From contig NZ_FNQF01000001.1 in NCBI RefSeq assembly GCF_900107595.1, forward strand, positions 1 through 64,000: a DNA stretch of 64,000 nt, written 5' to 3'. The translations under genes and the position numbers were made by a program. Of the stretch, positions 19,167 through 28,704 are shown in pieces. Origin of the DNA: Psychroflexus halocasei. GTDB lineage: Bacteria; Bacteroidota; Bacteroidia; Flavobacteriales; Flavobacteriaceae. Each line of letters begins with the position of its first letter. Positions within the stretch are counted from its first letter, which is position 1. The notes under the pieces are model-generated. The model had not been told where the DNA came from and did not search any database. It saw only the letters and a program-made list of their open reading frames with translations.

Positions 19167-22100
19167 TTATTGAAGTATGACTAATTTCTCGTATTTTTCT
19201 TGTCTTTGATTTGTGACTGTAGATTCGACTGTCAATTTGTAAACATAAACGCCTTTTCCTATTTTCTGACCAAAATCGTCTAAGCCATCCCAAACAATAT
19301 CTCTTGATAAAAATCCGTCTGTTGTAATGGTTTGTTGATGACTCCAAACAATTTTTCCAGTGACTGTAAAAACCTGGACTTGAACATTTAAAGGTTCGAA
19401 TGGTCGGTTATGGTTGAACCAAAACTCAGTGTAATCTACAAAAGGGTTAGGATAGTTAAGAACGTTTGTCAGTCGTAATTCATCATTACCACTTACCACA
19501 AAGTCTAACTCTGCAATTGCAGAATTATTGTAAACATCCCAAGCTTTTAAAGTCAAATGATGTAATCCTGGCTCCAAGTCTTTTAATTGATAATAAACTT
19601 TACCCGATTGATATGTATCTACATCAGCCTCATAATAATCGTTTAAAATAATCGGATTTTCTTCATCGCCATCAATAATCGCAACGATATCATGACCTAT
19701 ACCGCCAGCGGTGTTAATTCCGTTATCATCTTCTAATAAAGCCAAAATATAAGGATCAGAATTTGTAATGCCTCCATTAACAAAAGATTCATCGTTCATA
19801 TAAGCATTAACCAAAGGACCTTGATTATCATCAGGTGCATTCTGGTTTAAACCTCCAATTTTAATATCTTCAGAGAATCCACTAAACTCATCTAATTCAT
19901 CATTGTCTAAAGCATAAAAACTAAATCGACCTTCACCAATAGGTATTTTAGTATCTTTAGGTAAAACAAATGAAAATTCGAATTCACCATTATTGATAGA
20001 TGCTTTTCCGTTAAACAACAACTCTCCTAAAGTTGTAAAATCCATGATCAATAACTCTCCGTTTTGCGTCACATTTCCGTTACCTAAAGTTTGTCTTTCT
20101 ATGCGTTTGTCAAAAACAGAAGCTGTCAATTCACCTTGGTAATTCTGAAGGACTTGTCCGTTACCGCCAACTATTTTTCCTTTGATTTGAGCTTTATCCA
20201 ATGCTTGAAGTGTATCAGAATATTGCTGAATAGGAATATCATTAATATGGCTAATTTGAACTTGTGGTTCCGGTAAAGGTAATCGCATCGTTGGATCACC
20301 GATAAAAAACACAATACGTTTTCCGCTTCCTGATAAAGCATTCTTGGCATTCATAACGGACTCAGCTATCGTTTCTTTAGTATTTGCAAAATCAAAAAGA
20401 AAAGGTGCGAAGGCATTATTAAAAGCAACACCAGCAGAAACCGTAATTGATCGTGTTGTGGCAACCATTCCGACTGCGCCACCTGTAGGATTCCAGTATG
20501 TCATTTCGCCACCAGTTTCTCGAAGTGGGTTATCAAATTTCGTGAAATCACAAGTAATAGTTACAAAAATATTGTATCTCGATGGATTAGTCCAGTTCTG
20601 AACAGAAGTTTGCGTCACTATTCTTTCTTGAGCTAAACCCTCTTCTCCACCGTGACCAAAATAATTAACTACGATAGCTCCAACTTCAATAGCTTCGTTA
20701 ATCGCTTTATTCACATCTGGATAACGATCACCACCCGCTGAAGGTTGTTGTTCATAAGCATCAGAATGAATTTTTTTGACATTGATCGTAGGTCTGTTTG
20801 CAGCGATTTCATCACCTAAATCATCCAATTGAACCTGAATATCGTTAAACTCATAAACTTCATCAACATCATCAGAAATCAAAAGAAAATCATTTCGCCA
20901 AGATTTATAAGCTGGACGTGACTCATGTTCTTCAATCTTTCTAATCATCTCAAAAGCTTGCTGCGGTGTTTTTGCTATAATTCGACCGACAGCCAAATCC
21001 ATTTTATCTGAAGAAATCATTCTTCCTTCAGAAGGATCCATCATTGCAAAAAAATCATCAGACATGAAAGAACTTCTAGTATTTGAAAAACTCCCATAAC
21101 TTTGATAAGTCGGAACAACATTGGTATTATTAGGTAAGCGGTTTTTAAAATCTACAGAAGTATCTCCTAATAAAGCAACATATTTCAAACGTTGAGAAGG
21201 CGAAGATGCGTTGGAGTAAACGTAGCGAATAAAATTACGTATCGCGCCAATATCTTGTTTACCTGAATTAAATTCTTCGTAAATATCTTTAAGCTTCACA
21301 ACCTTAGTTGTCAGATTGTTTTTCTGACGACGTAAATCTGCTAGTTTATTTGCGGCACCTAGAAAATCTTCTCTGGTAATAATTATAAAATCAACATCTT
21401 CAAATTGATTTTGTGAATTCATAAAAACCTCACCTTTCAGGTTAACGCGCTCTGCAATTTTTTTAGATCTTTCATATTGCGGTTCATAATAATTATCTGT
21501 TATCGCGACAAATTCTTTATCGCCAGACATATTTGTTTTAAAGCTAAAAAGACTTTCTTGATTTGTATTTCTGACTGAACGTGGCGAACCAAACTCAGTG
21601 ATATCCCAAACTTGGTTGACCTCATTAGCGTTTGAAATTTGATATTCAGCAATACCATTAGGAAGCGATGCTTCACTATTTTTGAATTTAAATTGATCAC
21701 TTCCTGCCATTAATTCACGTGTGGCTTCAATACTGATGAAGTCGAGATAGCCAATCGCACCAGGATTACCATTCTTGTTATATGTCAATTGAATATCAAA
21801 AGAATCAGAACTCAAATTGATGTTTCCGCTATAATTTCCACCTGTTGCTGGAGATGTTGCGGATGTAGAACCGAAATTGATTTGAGAAACATTCTGGCCG
21901 TCATATTTGATTGACATCTGGCTATTTAATTCAGAAACAGCACCTGCATAAACATTGATTTCGGCAGGTTTTGAACTGACCAAATTTTCAAAAGTGAAGG
22001 AATAATCCCGCTGTGTTTCTAAATCAAATCTATCACCAAACCACCGTCTTCCTACTAATGCAAGACTGACTTCATCTTTTTCATAAAATTGATAGTCTTG

Positions 22101-23003
22101 AAAATCAGTCACGATAACATCCGCAGCTGCAGAAGGCTGAGCCATTGGCAGAATTCTTTTACCATTAGGTTCTGCAATCGCTATATAATAATATGAGCGA
22201 TCAGCATAAAGATTGATATTGGTTTTACTCTCCTCATTCCATTGAAGCGTCGATGTTCCGTAAAACAAAAGGTAATCATTATCATTAAAAACACCATCTC
22301 CGCTATCAAAAACTTGAATCGCATGCTCTGGCGGATCAAAATATAAGTTTCCTGAATTCTCAAGAGGCAACATTCCTCCTCCATGACCAAATAATTTAAT
22401 ACGTCTTGAATCGAGTTGACTGATATCAATACCAAGATTTTTTAAAAATCGACCTGTAATTTTATAAACACCATTTTCTTCAACATAAAATTTATAAAGT
22501 TGATATTTTTTAAAAATGGAATGATCAACTGAGGGAACTGATTGCGTTTGAAAACCTTGAGAGTTTGTTACTCTTGAACCTGTTGCTCTTAGTTCAAAAC
22601 TTGTCACGCGTTGATAACGTCCGTTATTTTTGATAATAGGATTAAACTCTATATTAAAGTAAGATTTAGAACGCCCTTTAGAAACCGAAGTTTGTAGATT
22701 GATATCTTTTTCTGTCTGAAACGCGTCAAATGATCTCGTCTCAAAATACTCATACTGTATATTTTCAACCTGATATGAACTCCCATCGACTTCCCAACTG
22801 CGTGCGTATGAAATACTTTTCTCAACAGAATCATAATTATAATACAATTGATTAAAGTGAGGTACTTTATAAAAGAAAGAACCATCAACAGCAAATGTCT
22901 CAGTTGATTTCCAATTGAGTTTAATTGTTTGAGATTGACCATAAGTGTGAATCGTTAACAAAACAAAAACACCCAAAAAATAAAATAATCTACTTGTATA
23001 CAT
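19167..23003 (-). CDS. porU: type IX secretion system sortase PorU
   Basis: 1278 residues, C25 (gingipain-like) cysteine peptidase. A signal peptide begins MYTSRLFYFLGVFVLLTIHTYGQ. The catalytic His lies in VVNYFGHGGEEG (about 780-790) and the Cys in FVTITCDF (about 818). The C-terminal ~90 residues, from LNYPNPFVDYTEF to the end, form a FlgD-like or T9SS C-terminal domain. PorU removes the C-terminal signal of T9SS cargo and attaches the protein to the surface. It is divergent from gldJ, another T9SS/gliding gene, and has a consensus promoter. Confidence 0.94.
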   Translation of the reverse strand: MYTSRLFYFLGVFVLLTIHTYGQSQTIKLNWKSTETFAVDGSFFYKVPHFNQLYYNYDSVEKSISYARSWEVDGSSYQVENIQYEYFETRSFDAFQTEKDINLQTSVSKGRSKSYFNIEFNPIIKNNGRYQRVTSFELRATGSRVTNSQGFQTQSVPSVDHSIFKKYQLYKFYVEENGVYKITGRFLKNLGIDISQLDSRRIKLFGHGGGMLPLENSGNLYFDPPEHAIQVFDSGDGVFNDNDYLLFYGTSTLQWNEESKTNINLYADRSYYYIAIAEPNGKRILPMAQPSAAADVIVTDFQDYQFYEKDEVSLALVGRRWFGDRFDLETQRDYSFTFENLVSSKPAEINVYAGAVSELNSQMSIKYDGQNVSQINFGSTSATSPATGGNYSGNINLSSDSFDIQLTYNKNGNPGAIGYLDFISIEATRELMAGSDQFKFKNSEASLPNGIAEYQISNANEVNQVWDITEFGSPRSVRNTNQESLFSFKTNMSGDKEFVAITDNYYEPQYERSKKIAERVNLKGEVFMNSQNQFEDVDFIIITREDFLGAANKLADLRRQKNNLTTKVVKLKDIYEEFNSGKQDIGAIRNFIRYVYSNASSPSQRLKYVALLGDTSVDFKNRLPNNTNVVPTYQSYGSFSNTRSSFMSDDFFAMMDPSEGRMISSDKMDLAVGRIIAKTPQQAFEMIRKIEEHESRPAYKSWRNDFLLISDDVDEVYEFNDIQVQLDDLGDEIAANRPTINVKKIHSDAYEQQPSAGGDRYPDVNKAINEAIEVGAIVVNYFGHGGEEGLAQERIVTQTSVQNWTNPSRYNIFVTITCDFTKFDNPLRETGGEMTYWNPTGGAVGMVATTRSITVSAGVAFNNAFAPFLFDFANTKETIAESVMNAKNALSGSGKRIVFFIGDPTMRLPLPEPQVQISHINDIPIQQYSDTLQALDKAQIKGKIVGGNGQVLQNYQGELTASVFDKRIERQTLGNGNVTQNGELLIMDFTTLGELLFNGKASINNGEFEFSFVLPKDTKIPIGEGRFSFYALDNDELDEFSGFSEDIKIGGLNQNAPDDNQGPLVNAYMNDESFVNGGITNSDPYILALLEDDNGINTAGGIGHDIVAIIDGDEENPIILNDYYEADVDTYQSGKVYYQLKDLEPGLHHLTLKAWDVYNNSAIAELDFVVSGNDELRLTNVLNYPNPFVDYTEFWFNHNRPFEPLNVQVQVFTVTGKIVWSHQQTITTDGFLSRDIVWDGLDDFGQKIGKGVYVYKLTVESTVTNQRQEKYEKLVILQ

Positions 23004-23042
23004 TGCTTATGAAACGTGAGTTTTCTTATGATATTATAATTG

Positions 23043-23072
23043 CAAATCTAATTTTAAAGAAAGTTTTAACAA
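23043..23072 (-). promoter_or_regulatory. porU promoter, Bacteroidetes consensus
   Basis: Minus strand TTG, exactly 19 bases, then TAGATTTG. All positions match TTG-N19-TAnnTTTG. Transcription would start about 35 bases before the porU ATG. Confidence 0.7.
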
Positions 23073-23109
23073 CATAAATCTATTTTTTTTTGATTATAAA
23101 AAAATAATC

Positions 23110-23139
23110 TTGTTAATACAGCGTTAATTATTATATTGC
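23110..23139 (+). promoter_or_regulatory. probable gldJ promoter
   Basis: TTG, 19 bases, then TATATTGC, a near match to TTG-N19-TAnnTTTG. It points towards gldJ, 38 bases from the porU promoter in the opposite direction. Confidence 0.45.
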
Positions 23140-23173
23140 GAACCTAAATTACTTATTGATAAATATCTTAATT

Positions 23174-24847
23174 ATGAAATTAAAAAATCTCCGAAAGGTT
23201 GGGATTACAATGGTAGCTGCACTTGCAGTTGCAAGTTGTAATAATTCAAGAGATTATTCAGATTCATCTAGAGCTACTGGTTGGGATTTGACTGGAAGAA
23301 ATGGAGGTCCTGAATTTAATACGGACTATGATGAGAAAGAACCAGCTCCTGGACTAGTATTTATAGAAGGCGGTACATATACAATGGGTAGAGTACAAGA
23401 TGACGTAATGCATGATTGGAACAACACGCCAGTCCAGCAACACATACAATCATTTTACATGGACGAAACAGAGGTCACAAATCTTATGTATTTGGAATAC
23501 CTTAATTACCTCAAGCAAATGTTTCCTCCAACAGATCAAAAATATTCTAATATATACAAAGGTGCGCTCCCTGATACTTTAGTTTGGAGAAACCCACTTG
23601 GTTTTTTAGAGAATATGGTTAATGATTACCTGAGACATCCAGCATACCAAAACTATCCTGTTGTTGGTGTTAACTGGATTCAGGCGACTGAATTTAGCCG
23701 TTGGAGAACTGACAGAGTAAACGAAAAAATTGCTTCTGATGAAGGTTTCACAGCTGAAGATGCATACATGAATACTGATGCAACCTCAAATTTCACAACT
23801 GAAACTTACCTTAACGCGCCAAGTAAAGTTTATGGTGGAGATGAAGAGAAACTAAAAGGTGGAAGAGAAACACAAAGAAAAATAGATCGTCAAAACAGAA
23901 ATAATGATCCTGACAATCCAGAAGAAAAGAATATTTTTGTAAAGAAGAAAGATGGAGTTTTCTATCCAGAATATAGACTTCCAACTGAGTCAGAGTGGGA
24001 ATACGCAGCTTTAGCACAGTCATCTATTAGAGAATACAATTCTTATAAAGGACGTAAAAAATATCCATGGGATGGAGATTACACACGTTCTGGGAAAAGA
24101 AAATCTATTGGTGATCAAAAAGCAAACTTTAAACAAGCTGTAGGTGATTATGGTGGTATCCAAGGATGGAGCGACGATAACGCGGATATTACTGCTGAAG
24201 TAAAGTCATACGAACCAAACGATTACGGACTCTATGACATGGCAGGTAATGTTTCAGAGTGGGTAGCTGATGTTTACAGACCAAGAATCGATGTTTCTTT
24301 TAATGATTTCAATTATTACAGAGGTAACGTTTATACAAGAAATGTTATTAACGAAGATGGAACTGTCAAAGTATTAGGTGCTGATGATGTGAAGTATGAT
24401 ACATTAAGTGACGGTCGAATTGTAGCTCGAGGTTTACCTGGTGAAATTGAGAAAGAAGCTATCGACGAAAAAGAAACTTATTTAAGAACAAACTTTTCAC
24501 GAAGCGATAATAAAGATTTTAGAGATGGAGATAAATTATCTTCTCGATATTTTGGACAAGGTGCTACAGGTGATGATGAAAGAATGTATAATTCACCTCA
24601 ACACCAAGTTACAGCTGCGCAAGACAGCTTAAATCGTGAGTACGACAAATCTAACGAAAGAACTACTTTAATTGATAATAGCGTTAGAGTTTATAAAGGT
24701 GGCTCATGGAGAGATAGAGCTTACTGGTTAGACCCTGCACAAAGAAGATACTTCCCGCAAGATATGTCAACCGACTTTATCGGCTTTAGAAATGCTATGT
24801 CTAAAACGGGTTCTAAAACTTTTAAAGGAAGAAAAGCAAGAAATTAA
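23174..24847 (+). CDS. gldJ: gliding motility lipoprotein GldJ
   Basis: 557 residues from the ATG at 23174; the six extra codons upstream are unlikely to be used. The lipobox is LAVASC, so it is an outer-membrane lipoprotein. The body is a formylglycine-generating-enzyme (FGE-sulfatase) fold: FIEGGTYTMGRVQDD, ETEVTNLMYLEYLNYLK, YRLPTESEWEYAAL, YDMAGNVSEWVADVY, and near the end VYKGGSWRDRAYWLDPAQRRYF. In flavobacteria GldJ is required for gliding and for stability of the T9SS motor component GldK. A strong terminator follows. Confidence 0.95.
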   Translation: MKLKNLRKVGITMVAALAVASCNNSRDYSDSSRATGWDLTGRNGGPEFNTDYDEKEPAPGLVFIEGGTYTMGRVQDDVMHDWNNTPVQQHIQSFYMDETEVTNLMYLEYLNYLKQMFPPTDQKYSNIYKGALPDTLVWRNPLGFLENMVNDYLRHPAYQNYPVVGVNWIQATEFSRWRTDRVNEKIASDEGFTAEDAYMNTDATSNFTTETYLNAPSKVYGGDEEKLKGGRETQRKIDRQNRNNDPDNPEEKNIFVKKKDGVFYPEYRLPTESEWEYAALAQSSIREYNSYKGRKKYPWDGDYTRSGKRKSIGDQKANFKQAVGDYGGIQGWSDDNADITAEVKSYEPNDYGLYDMAGNVSEWVADVYRPRIDVSFNDFNYYRGNVYTRNVINEDGTVKVLGADDVKYDTLSDGRIVARGLPGEIEKEAIDEKETYLRTNFSRSDNKDFRDGDKLSSRYFGQGATGDDERMYNSPQHQVTAAQDSLNREYDKSNERTTLIDNSVRVYKGGSWRDRAYWLDPAQRRYFPQDMSTDFIGFRNAMSKTGSKTFKGRKARN

Positions 24848-24873
24848 AATAATAAATTAATTATAAAATTATA

Positions 24874-24904
24874 ATGCCCTAATTTTGAATTAGGGCATTT
24901 TTTT
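24874..24904 (+). terminator. intrinsic terminator after gldJ
   Basis: Perfect 10-base stem ATGCCCTAAT / ATTAGGGCAT with a five-base loop and seven T. The stem also contains TAATTTTG (24880-24887), a possible -7 box for murF, which starts only 8 bases after the T-run. Confidence 0.9.
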
Positions 24905-24912
24905 ATTGATAT

Positions 24913-26190
24913 ATGACATTAGAAAATTTACACACTGCATTTTTAAAATCATCAGGCATTAGCACAGATTCTAGAAAAATCAAAAAGAATCAAATCTTTT
25001 TCGCTTTAAAAGGCGACAATTTTGATGGCAATCAGTATGCTCGAAATGCAATTGATCAAGGTGCAAAACTTGTTGTTATTGATGATGAAAAATACAAGAC
25101 AGATAAAACTTTTTTGGTTGATGATGTACTTCATTGTCTTCAGAATTTAGCACAATTCCACAGACGTTATTTAAATCTCGTTATTATTGCGATAACAGGT
25201 AGCAATGGCAAAACGACTACAAAGAACTTGATTAATGAAGTTTTATCTCAAAAATTTAAAGTTAAAGCGACTGAAGGCAACCTTAATAATCACATAGGTG
25301 TTCCGCTGACATTACTTTCTTTTAACACAACACATGAAATTGGCATTGTTGAAATGGGCGCAAATCATCAAGGAGAAATCAAAGCGCTTTGTGAAATCGC
25401 TGAGCCAAATTATGGTTATATCACAAACTTTGGTAAAGCTCACCTTGAAGGTTTTGGTGGTATTGAAGGCATTATCAAAGGTAAAAGCGAACTCTACGAA
25501 TATCTGATAAGCGTTAATAAAAAGATATTTATCAATGCTGATGACCCAATTCAGGTTGCTAAAACACAAAAAGCTAAAGTTTACACAATTGGTGAGGACA
25601 CACTCTCTGACTGTCGTGTCAAACTGGTAGAAGCAAATCCAAATGTTAACATTGACTTCTGCGGAAAAAAAATTAATAGCCAACTATTAGGTGCTTATAA
25701 TTTTAAAAATATCTCTATTGCAATAGGTTTTGGTATTTATTTCGGTGTTGAATTTAAGGCAATCAAAAAAGCCGTCGAAAGCTACAAACCAGAAAATATG
25801 CGATCTCAAATAATCATCAAAAATGATATTAAAATATTATTAGATGCTTACAATGCAAACCCTACCAGTATGGAAGCAGCTATCTCTGCATTACAAAAAG
25901 TAAAGTCAGCGCATCACTCTGTTATTTTGGGAGACATGTTTGAAATCGGCAAAACTAAAAATGAAGAGCATCAAAAAGTCATAGACCTTGTTTTAGATCA
26001 AAACTTTCAAAACATCATTTTGGTTGGCGAAACTTTTTATCAATTAGCAAGTGATCTTAAAAATATCAATGCTTATCAAAATGTAAACGAATTAATTAAA
26101 AATCTTAATCAATTTGATTTTGACCAGAATATCATTTTAATAAAAGGCTCAAGAGGAATGCAACTCGAAAATTTAGTTGATGCACTCTAA
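24913..26190 (+). CDS. murF: UDP-N-acetylmuramoyl-tripeptide--D-alanyl-D-alanine ligase
   Basis: 425 residues. Adds D-Ala-D-Ala to the UDP-MurNAc-tripeptide in the last cytoplasmic step of peptidoglycan precursor synthesis. The ATP-binding loop TGSNGKTTT is at 95-103; EMGANHQGEI and the C-terminal DAYNANPTSM and ILGDMFEIG motifs are typical of MurF. It is separate from the dcw cluster, as in other Bacteroidota. The MATE exporter gene overlaps its last 11 bases. Confidence 0.95.
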   Translation: MTLENLHTAFLKSSGISTDSRKIKKNQIFFALKGDNFDGNQYARNAIDQGAKLVVIDDEKYKTDKTFLVDDVLHCLQNLAQFHRRYLNLVIIAITGSNGKTTTKNLINEVLSQKFKVKATEGNLNNHIGVPLTLLSFNTTHEIGIVEMGANHQGEIKALCEIAEPNYGYITNFGKAHLEGFGGIEGIIKGKSELYEYLISVNKKIFINADDPIQVAKTQKAKVYTIGEDTLSDCRVKLVEANPNVNIDFCGKKINSQLLGAYNFKNISIAIGFGIYFGVEFKAIKKAVESYKPENMRSQIIIKNDIKILLDAYNANPTSMEAAISALQKVKSAHHSVILGDMFEIGKTKNEEHQKVIDLVLDQNFQNIILVGETFYQLASDLKNINAYQNVNELIKNLNQFDFDQNIILIKGSRGMQLENLVDAL

Positions 26191-27523
26191 AAAAGTAAAA
26201 CAACCTAAAGTCAGTTTTCAAGAAATCAATAAAATAGCAATTCCTGCTATTATTGCTGGTGTCGCGGAGCCTCTGATTTCATTAACAGATATTGCTATTA
26301 TTGGTAATGTCAACGAAAATTCTGTAGAGGCTTTAGCAGCAGCAGGAATTGTTGGCTCTTTTTTATCTGCATTAATTTGGGTTATTGCTCAAACCAAAAC
26401 TGCAATTTCGGCAACTGTTTCTCAACACTTGGGCAACAACAGGCTTCATGCAGTAAGGACTTTAGTTCCGCAAACGCTTTATTTTAATCTTGGTTTGAGT
26501 TTGATTATTTATATCACAACAGCCTTTTTTGCTGAATTAATTTTCTCTGCTTACAATGCAGAAGGCTTAATCCTACAATACACAAAATCTTATTATAGAA
26601 TTCGTGCCTTGGGCTACCCGTTCACCCTTGTTACCTTTGCTATATTTGGCGTTTTTAGAGGTTTACAAAATACGCTTTGGGCTATGAAGTGTAGTCTTGT
26701 TGGTGCAGCTGTGAATATTATATTAAGCTATATTTTGGTATTTGGTATTGAAGGCATTGTACCTAGTTATCATATTGAAGGTGCAGCAGTTGCCAGTGTC
26801 ATTGCCCAATTTTCGATGTTGTTAATGGCAGTTTATTATTATTTAACCAAAACAAATTTTGGATTTAAGTTAAGGAGAAAAATCAATCCAAATCTGAAAC
26901 CATTGCTCATCATGAGCTTTAATCTATTTTTAAGAACCTTAGCCTTGAATATCGCAATTTATATGGCCAATGCTTATGCAACTGATTATGGAAAATCTTT
27001 TATAGCAGCGCAAAGTATCTTGATGAATATATGGCTATTTTTCTCTTTTTTCATTGATGGTTATGCAAATGCAGGAAACGCAATAGGCGGAAGATTATTA
27101 GGCGCAAAAGCTTATCAAAAGCTATGGTTACTGAGCAAAGATATCAGTAAATATGCTGTTATTATAGCTGTGAGTTTATCCTTGATTTGCTTTTTGTTTT
27201 ACGATCAAATCGGTTATTTTTTTAATAAAGATACTGAGGTTTTAGCTGCGTTTTCAAGTGTATTCTGGATTGTACTTCTCATGCAGCCAATCAATGCAAT
27301 TGCATTTATGTTTGACGGCATATTCAAAGGATTGGGAGAGGCCAAATACTTAAGAAACGTTTTGCTTATCGCAACCTTTTTAGGCTTTGCTCCCACACTA
27401 TTAATCTGTGATTATTTCAATCTAAAGTTGCATGGTATTTGGATTGCCTTCACAGTTTGGATGCTCATACGAGGCGGAGCTTTGGTTATTCAATTTAGGT
27501 TAAAATATTTAAATAAAGCTTAA
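26180..27523 (+). CDS. MATE-family efflux transporter
   Basis: 447 residues with about 12 membrane helices in two similar halves, starting VSFQEINKIAIPAIIAGVAEPLISLTDIAIIGN, the N-terminal signature of the DinF/NorM-like group. MATE proteins export organic cations or other compounds against Na or H gradients. I use the ATG at 26180, which overlaps the murF stop codon; a TTG lies one codon upstream. Substrate unknown. Confidence 0.9.
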   Translation: MHSKKVKQPKVSFQEINKIAIPAIIAGVAEPLISLTDIAIIGNVNENSVEALAAAGIVGSFLSALIWVIAQTKTAISATVSQHLGNNRLHAVRTLVPQTLYFNLGLSLIIYITTAFFAELIFSAYNAEGLILQYTKSYYRIRALGYPFTLVTFAIFGVFRGLQNTLWAMKCSLVGAAVNIILSYILVFGIEGIVPSYHIEGAAVASVIAQFSMLLMAVYYYLTKTNFGFKLRRKINPNLKPLLIMSFNLFLRTLALNIAIYMANAYATDYGKSFIAAQSILMNIWLFFSFFIDGYANAGNAIGGRLLGAKAYQKLWLLSKDISKYAVIIAVSLSLICFLFYDQIGYFFNKDTEVLAAFSSVFWIVLLMQPINAIAFMFDGIFKGLGEAKYLRNVLLIATFLGFAPTLLICDYFNLKLHGIWIAFTVWMLIRGGALVIQFRLKYLNKA

Positions 27524-27579
27524 ATCAAGGTTTTAAGCTGAGAAAGACAAAGAAAAGCTTTATCTTAAATTAATCAATA

Positions 27580-27786
27580 ATGAAACATTTAGTTATGCAA
27601 CAAACACATCTTCCTAAACCTCAGGAAACTCAAAGATTTGAAGACGGTTTTGATCTTGAGATTTTCCTAAGTGATAACTGGCACTATATTCTAATCTTTC
27701 TAGTGATTTTGGCTCTTGTGATCATAGATTATAAGAGAAAACAAAAAGCACGTCAAAAAGCAAAAGAAGAAAAAGGGAAAAACTGA
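27580..27786 (+). CDS. small single-span membrane protein, unknown function
   Basis: 68 residues: a polar N-terminus, an acidic segment FEDGFDLEIFLSD, one strong hydrophobic helix (about 35-51, YILIFLVILALVIID) and a very basic tail rich in K, R and E. It has no motif I recognise. It follows the MATE gene by 56 bases on the same strand. A second Met at residue 6 is an equally possible start. Confidence 0.5.
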   Translation: MKHLVMQQTHLPKPQETQRFEDGFDLEIFLSDNWHYILIFLVILALVIIDYKRKQKARQKAKEEKGKN

Positions 27787-27850
27787 AAAGGATGTTCGGC
27801 TAAAAGAATTCATTTTTAATTTAATAACTTCATATCAAAATGAATGACAC

Positions 27851-28693
27851 ATGAAAGCATCAGAAATCTTGGTCAAGAAATCTAGTGATGAACTTGAGAG
27901 TTTTGATTTGGAAAAGTTAAAATCCTCTCTTAGAAGATCCATGGCCACTAAAAATGAAATCGATAAAATTATCAACGAAATTATTCCGCTTTTATATGAT
28001 GGAATTTCAACTAAAGAGATTTATAAAAAAGCTTTTACATCTCTCAAAAAGCTCAATAGAGTTTCAGCTTCTCGCTACAGTTTAAAAAAAGCAATCTTTG
28101 ATCTTGGTCCAACAGGATTCCCTTTTGAACGTTTAATAGCTGCATTGTTACAAAACAATGGTTTTGATACTGAAATTGGCAAAATTATACAAGGGAAATG
28201 TATTTCTCATGAAGTCGATGTACTAGCATATAAAAACAATAACATTTATGCCGTTGAGTGTAAATTTCATTCCATAAAAAAATCAATAAGCAATGTAAAA
28301 GTTCCACTTTATATCAATTCAAGATTTATCGATATTAAAGAGCGTTGGGAAAATGATGATAATGAAAACACAAGCTTAAAACAAGGATGGCTAGTGACAA
28401 ACACGCGTTTTTCTTCAGATGCAGTTCGATATTCAAAATGCGTTGGCCTACATTTATTAAGTTGGAACTATCCTGAAAATAACGGAATAAAACACAATAT
28501 CGATAAATACGCTCTCTACCCTATTACAACTTTGACGTCTTTAACAAAGCACGAAAAGAATCTCATTATTGAGAATGATATTATTTTAACTAAAGAACTT
28601 TATGCAACACCTGAAATCTTGAACAAAATCGGTGTTTCAAAAGTTAGAAAAAAACGTATTATCAGCGAAGTCAAATATCTCTGTAATCTTTAA
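27851..28693 (+). CDS. ATP-cone / Mrr-type PD-(D/E)XK nuclease-like protein
   Basis: 280 residues. The N-terminal ~85 residues resemble an ATP-cone regulatory domain (LVKKSSDELESFDLEKLKSSLRRS, then a helical array ending SRYSLKKAI). A restriction-endonuclease-like domain follows: PFERLIAALLQNNGFDTE, then E121-V-D123 and E136-C-K138 in IYAVECKFHS, which supply the PD-(D/E)XK metal and catalytic residues. The C-terminus has helix-hairpin-helix-like character (EILNKIGVSKVRKKRIISEVK). A role in nucleic acid cleavage is likely, but the substrate is unknown. The beta-CASP hydrolase gene follows after 11 bases. Confidence 0.75.
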   Translation: MKASEILVKKSSDELESFDLEKLKSSLRRSMATKNEIDKIINEIIPLLYDGISTKEIYKKAFTSLKKLNRVSASRYSLKKAIFDLGPTGFPFERLIAALLQNNGFDTEIGKIIQGKCISHEVDVLAYKNNNIYAVECKFHSIKKSISNVKVPLYINSRFIDIKERWENDDNENTSLKQGWLVTNTRFSSDAVRYSKCVGLHLLSWNYPENNGIKHNIDKYALYPITTLTSLTKHEKNLIIENDIILTKELYATPEILNKIGVSKVRKKRIISEVKYLCNL

Positions 28694-28704
28694 ATCCATT
28701 CATT

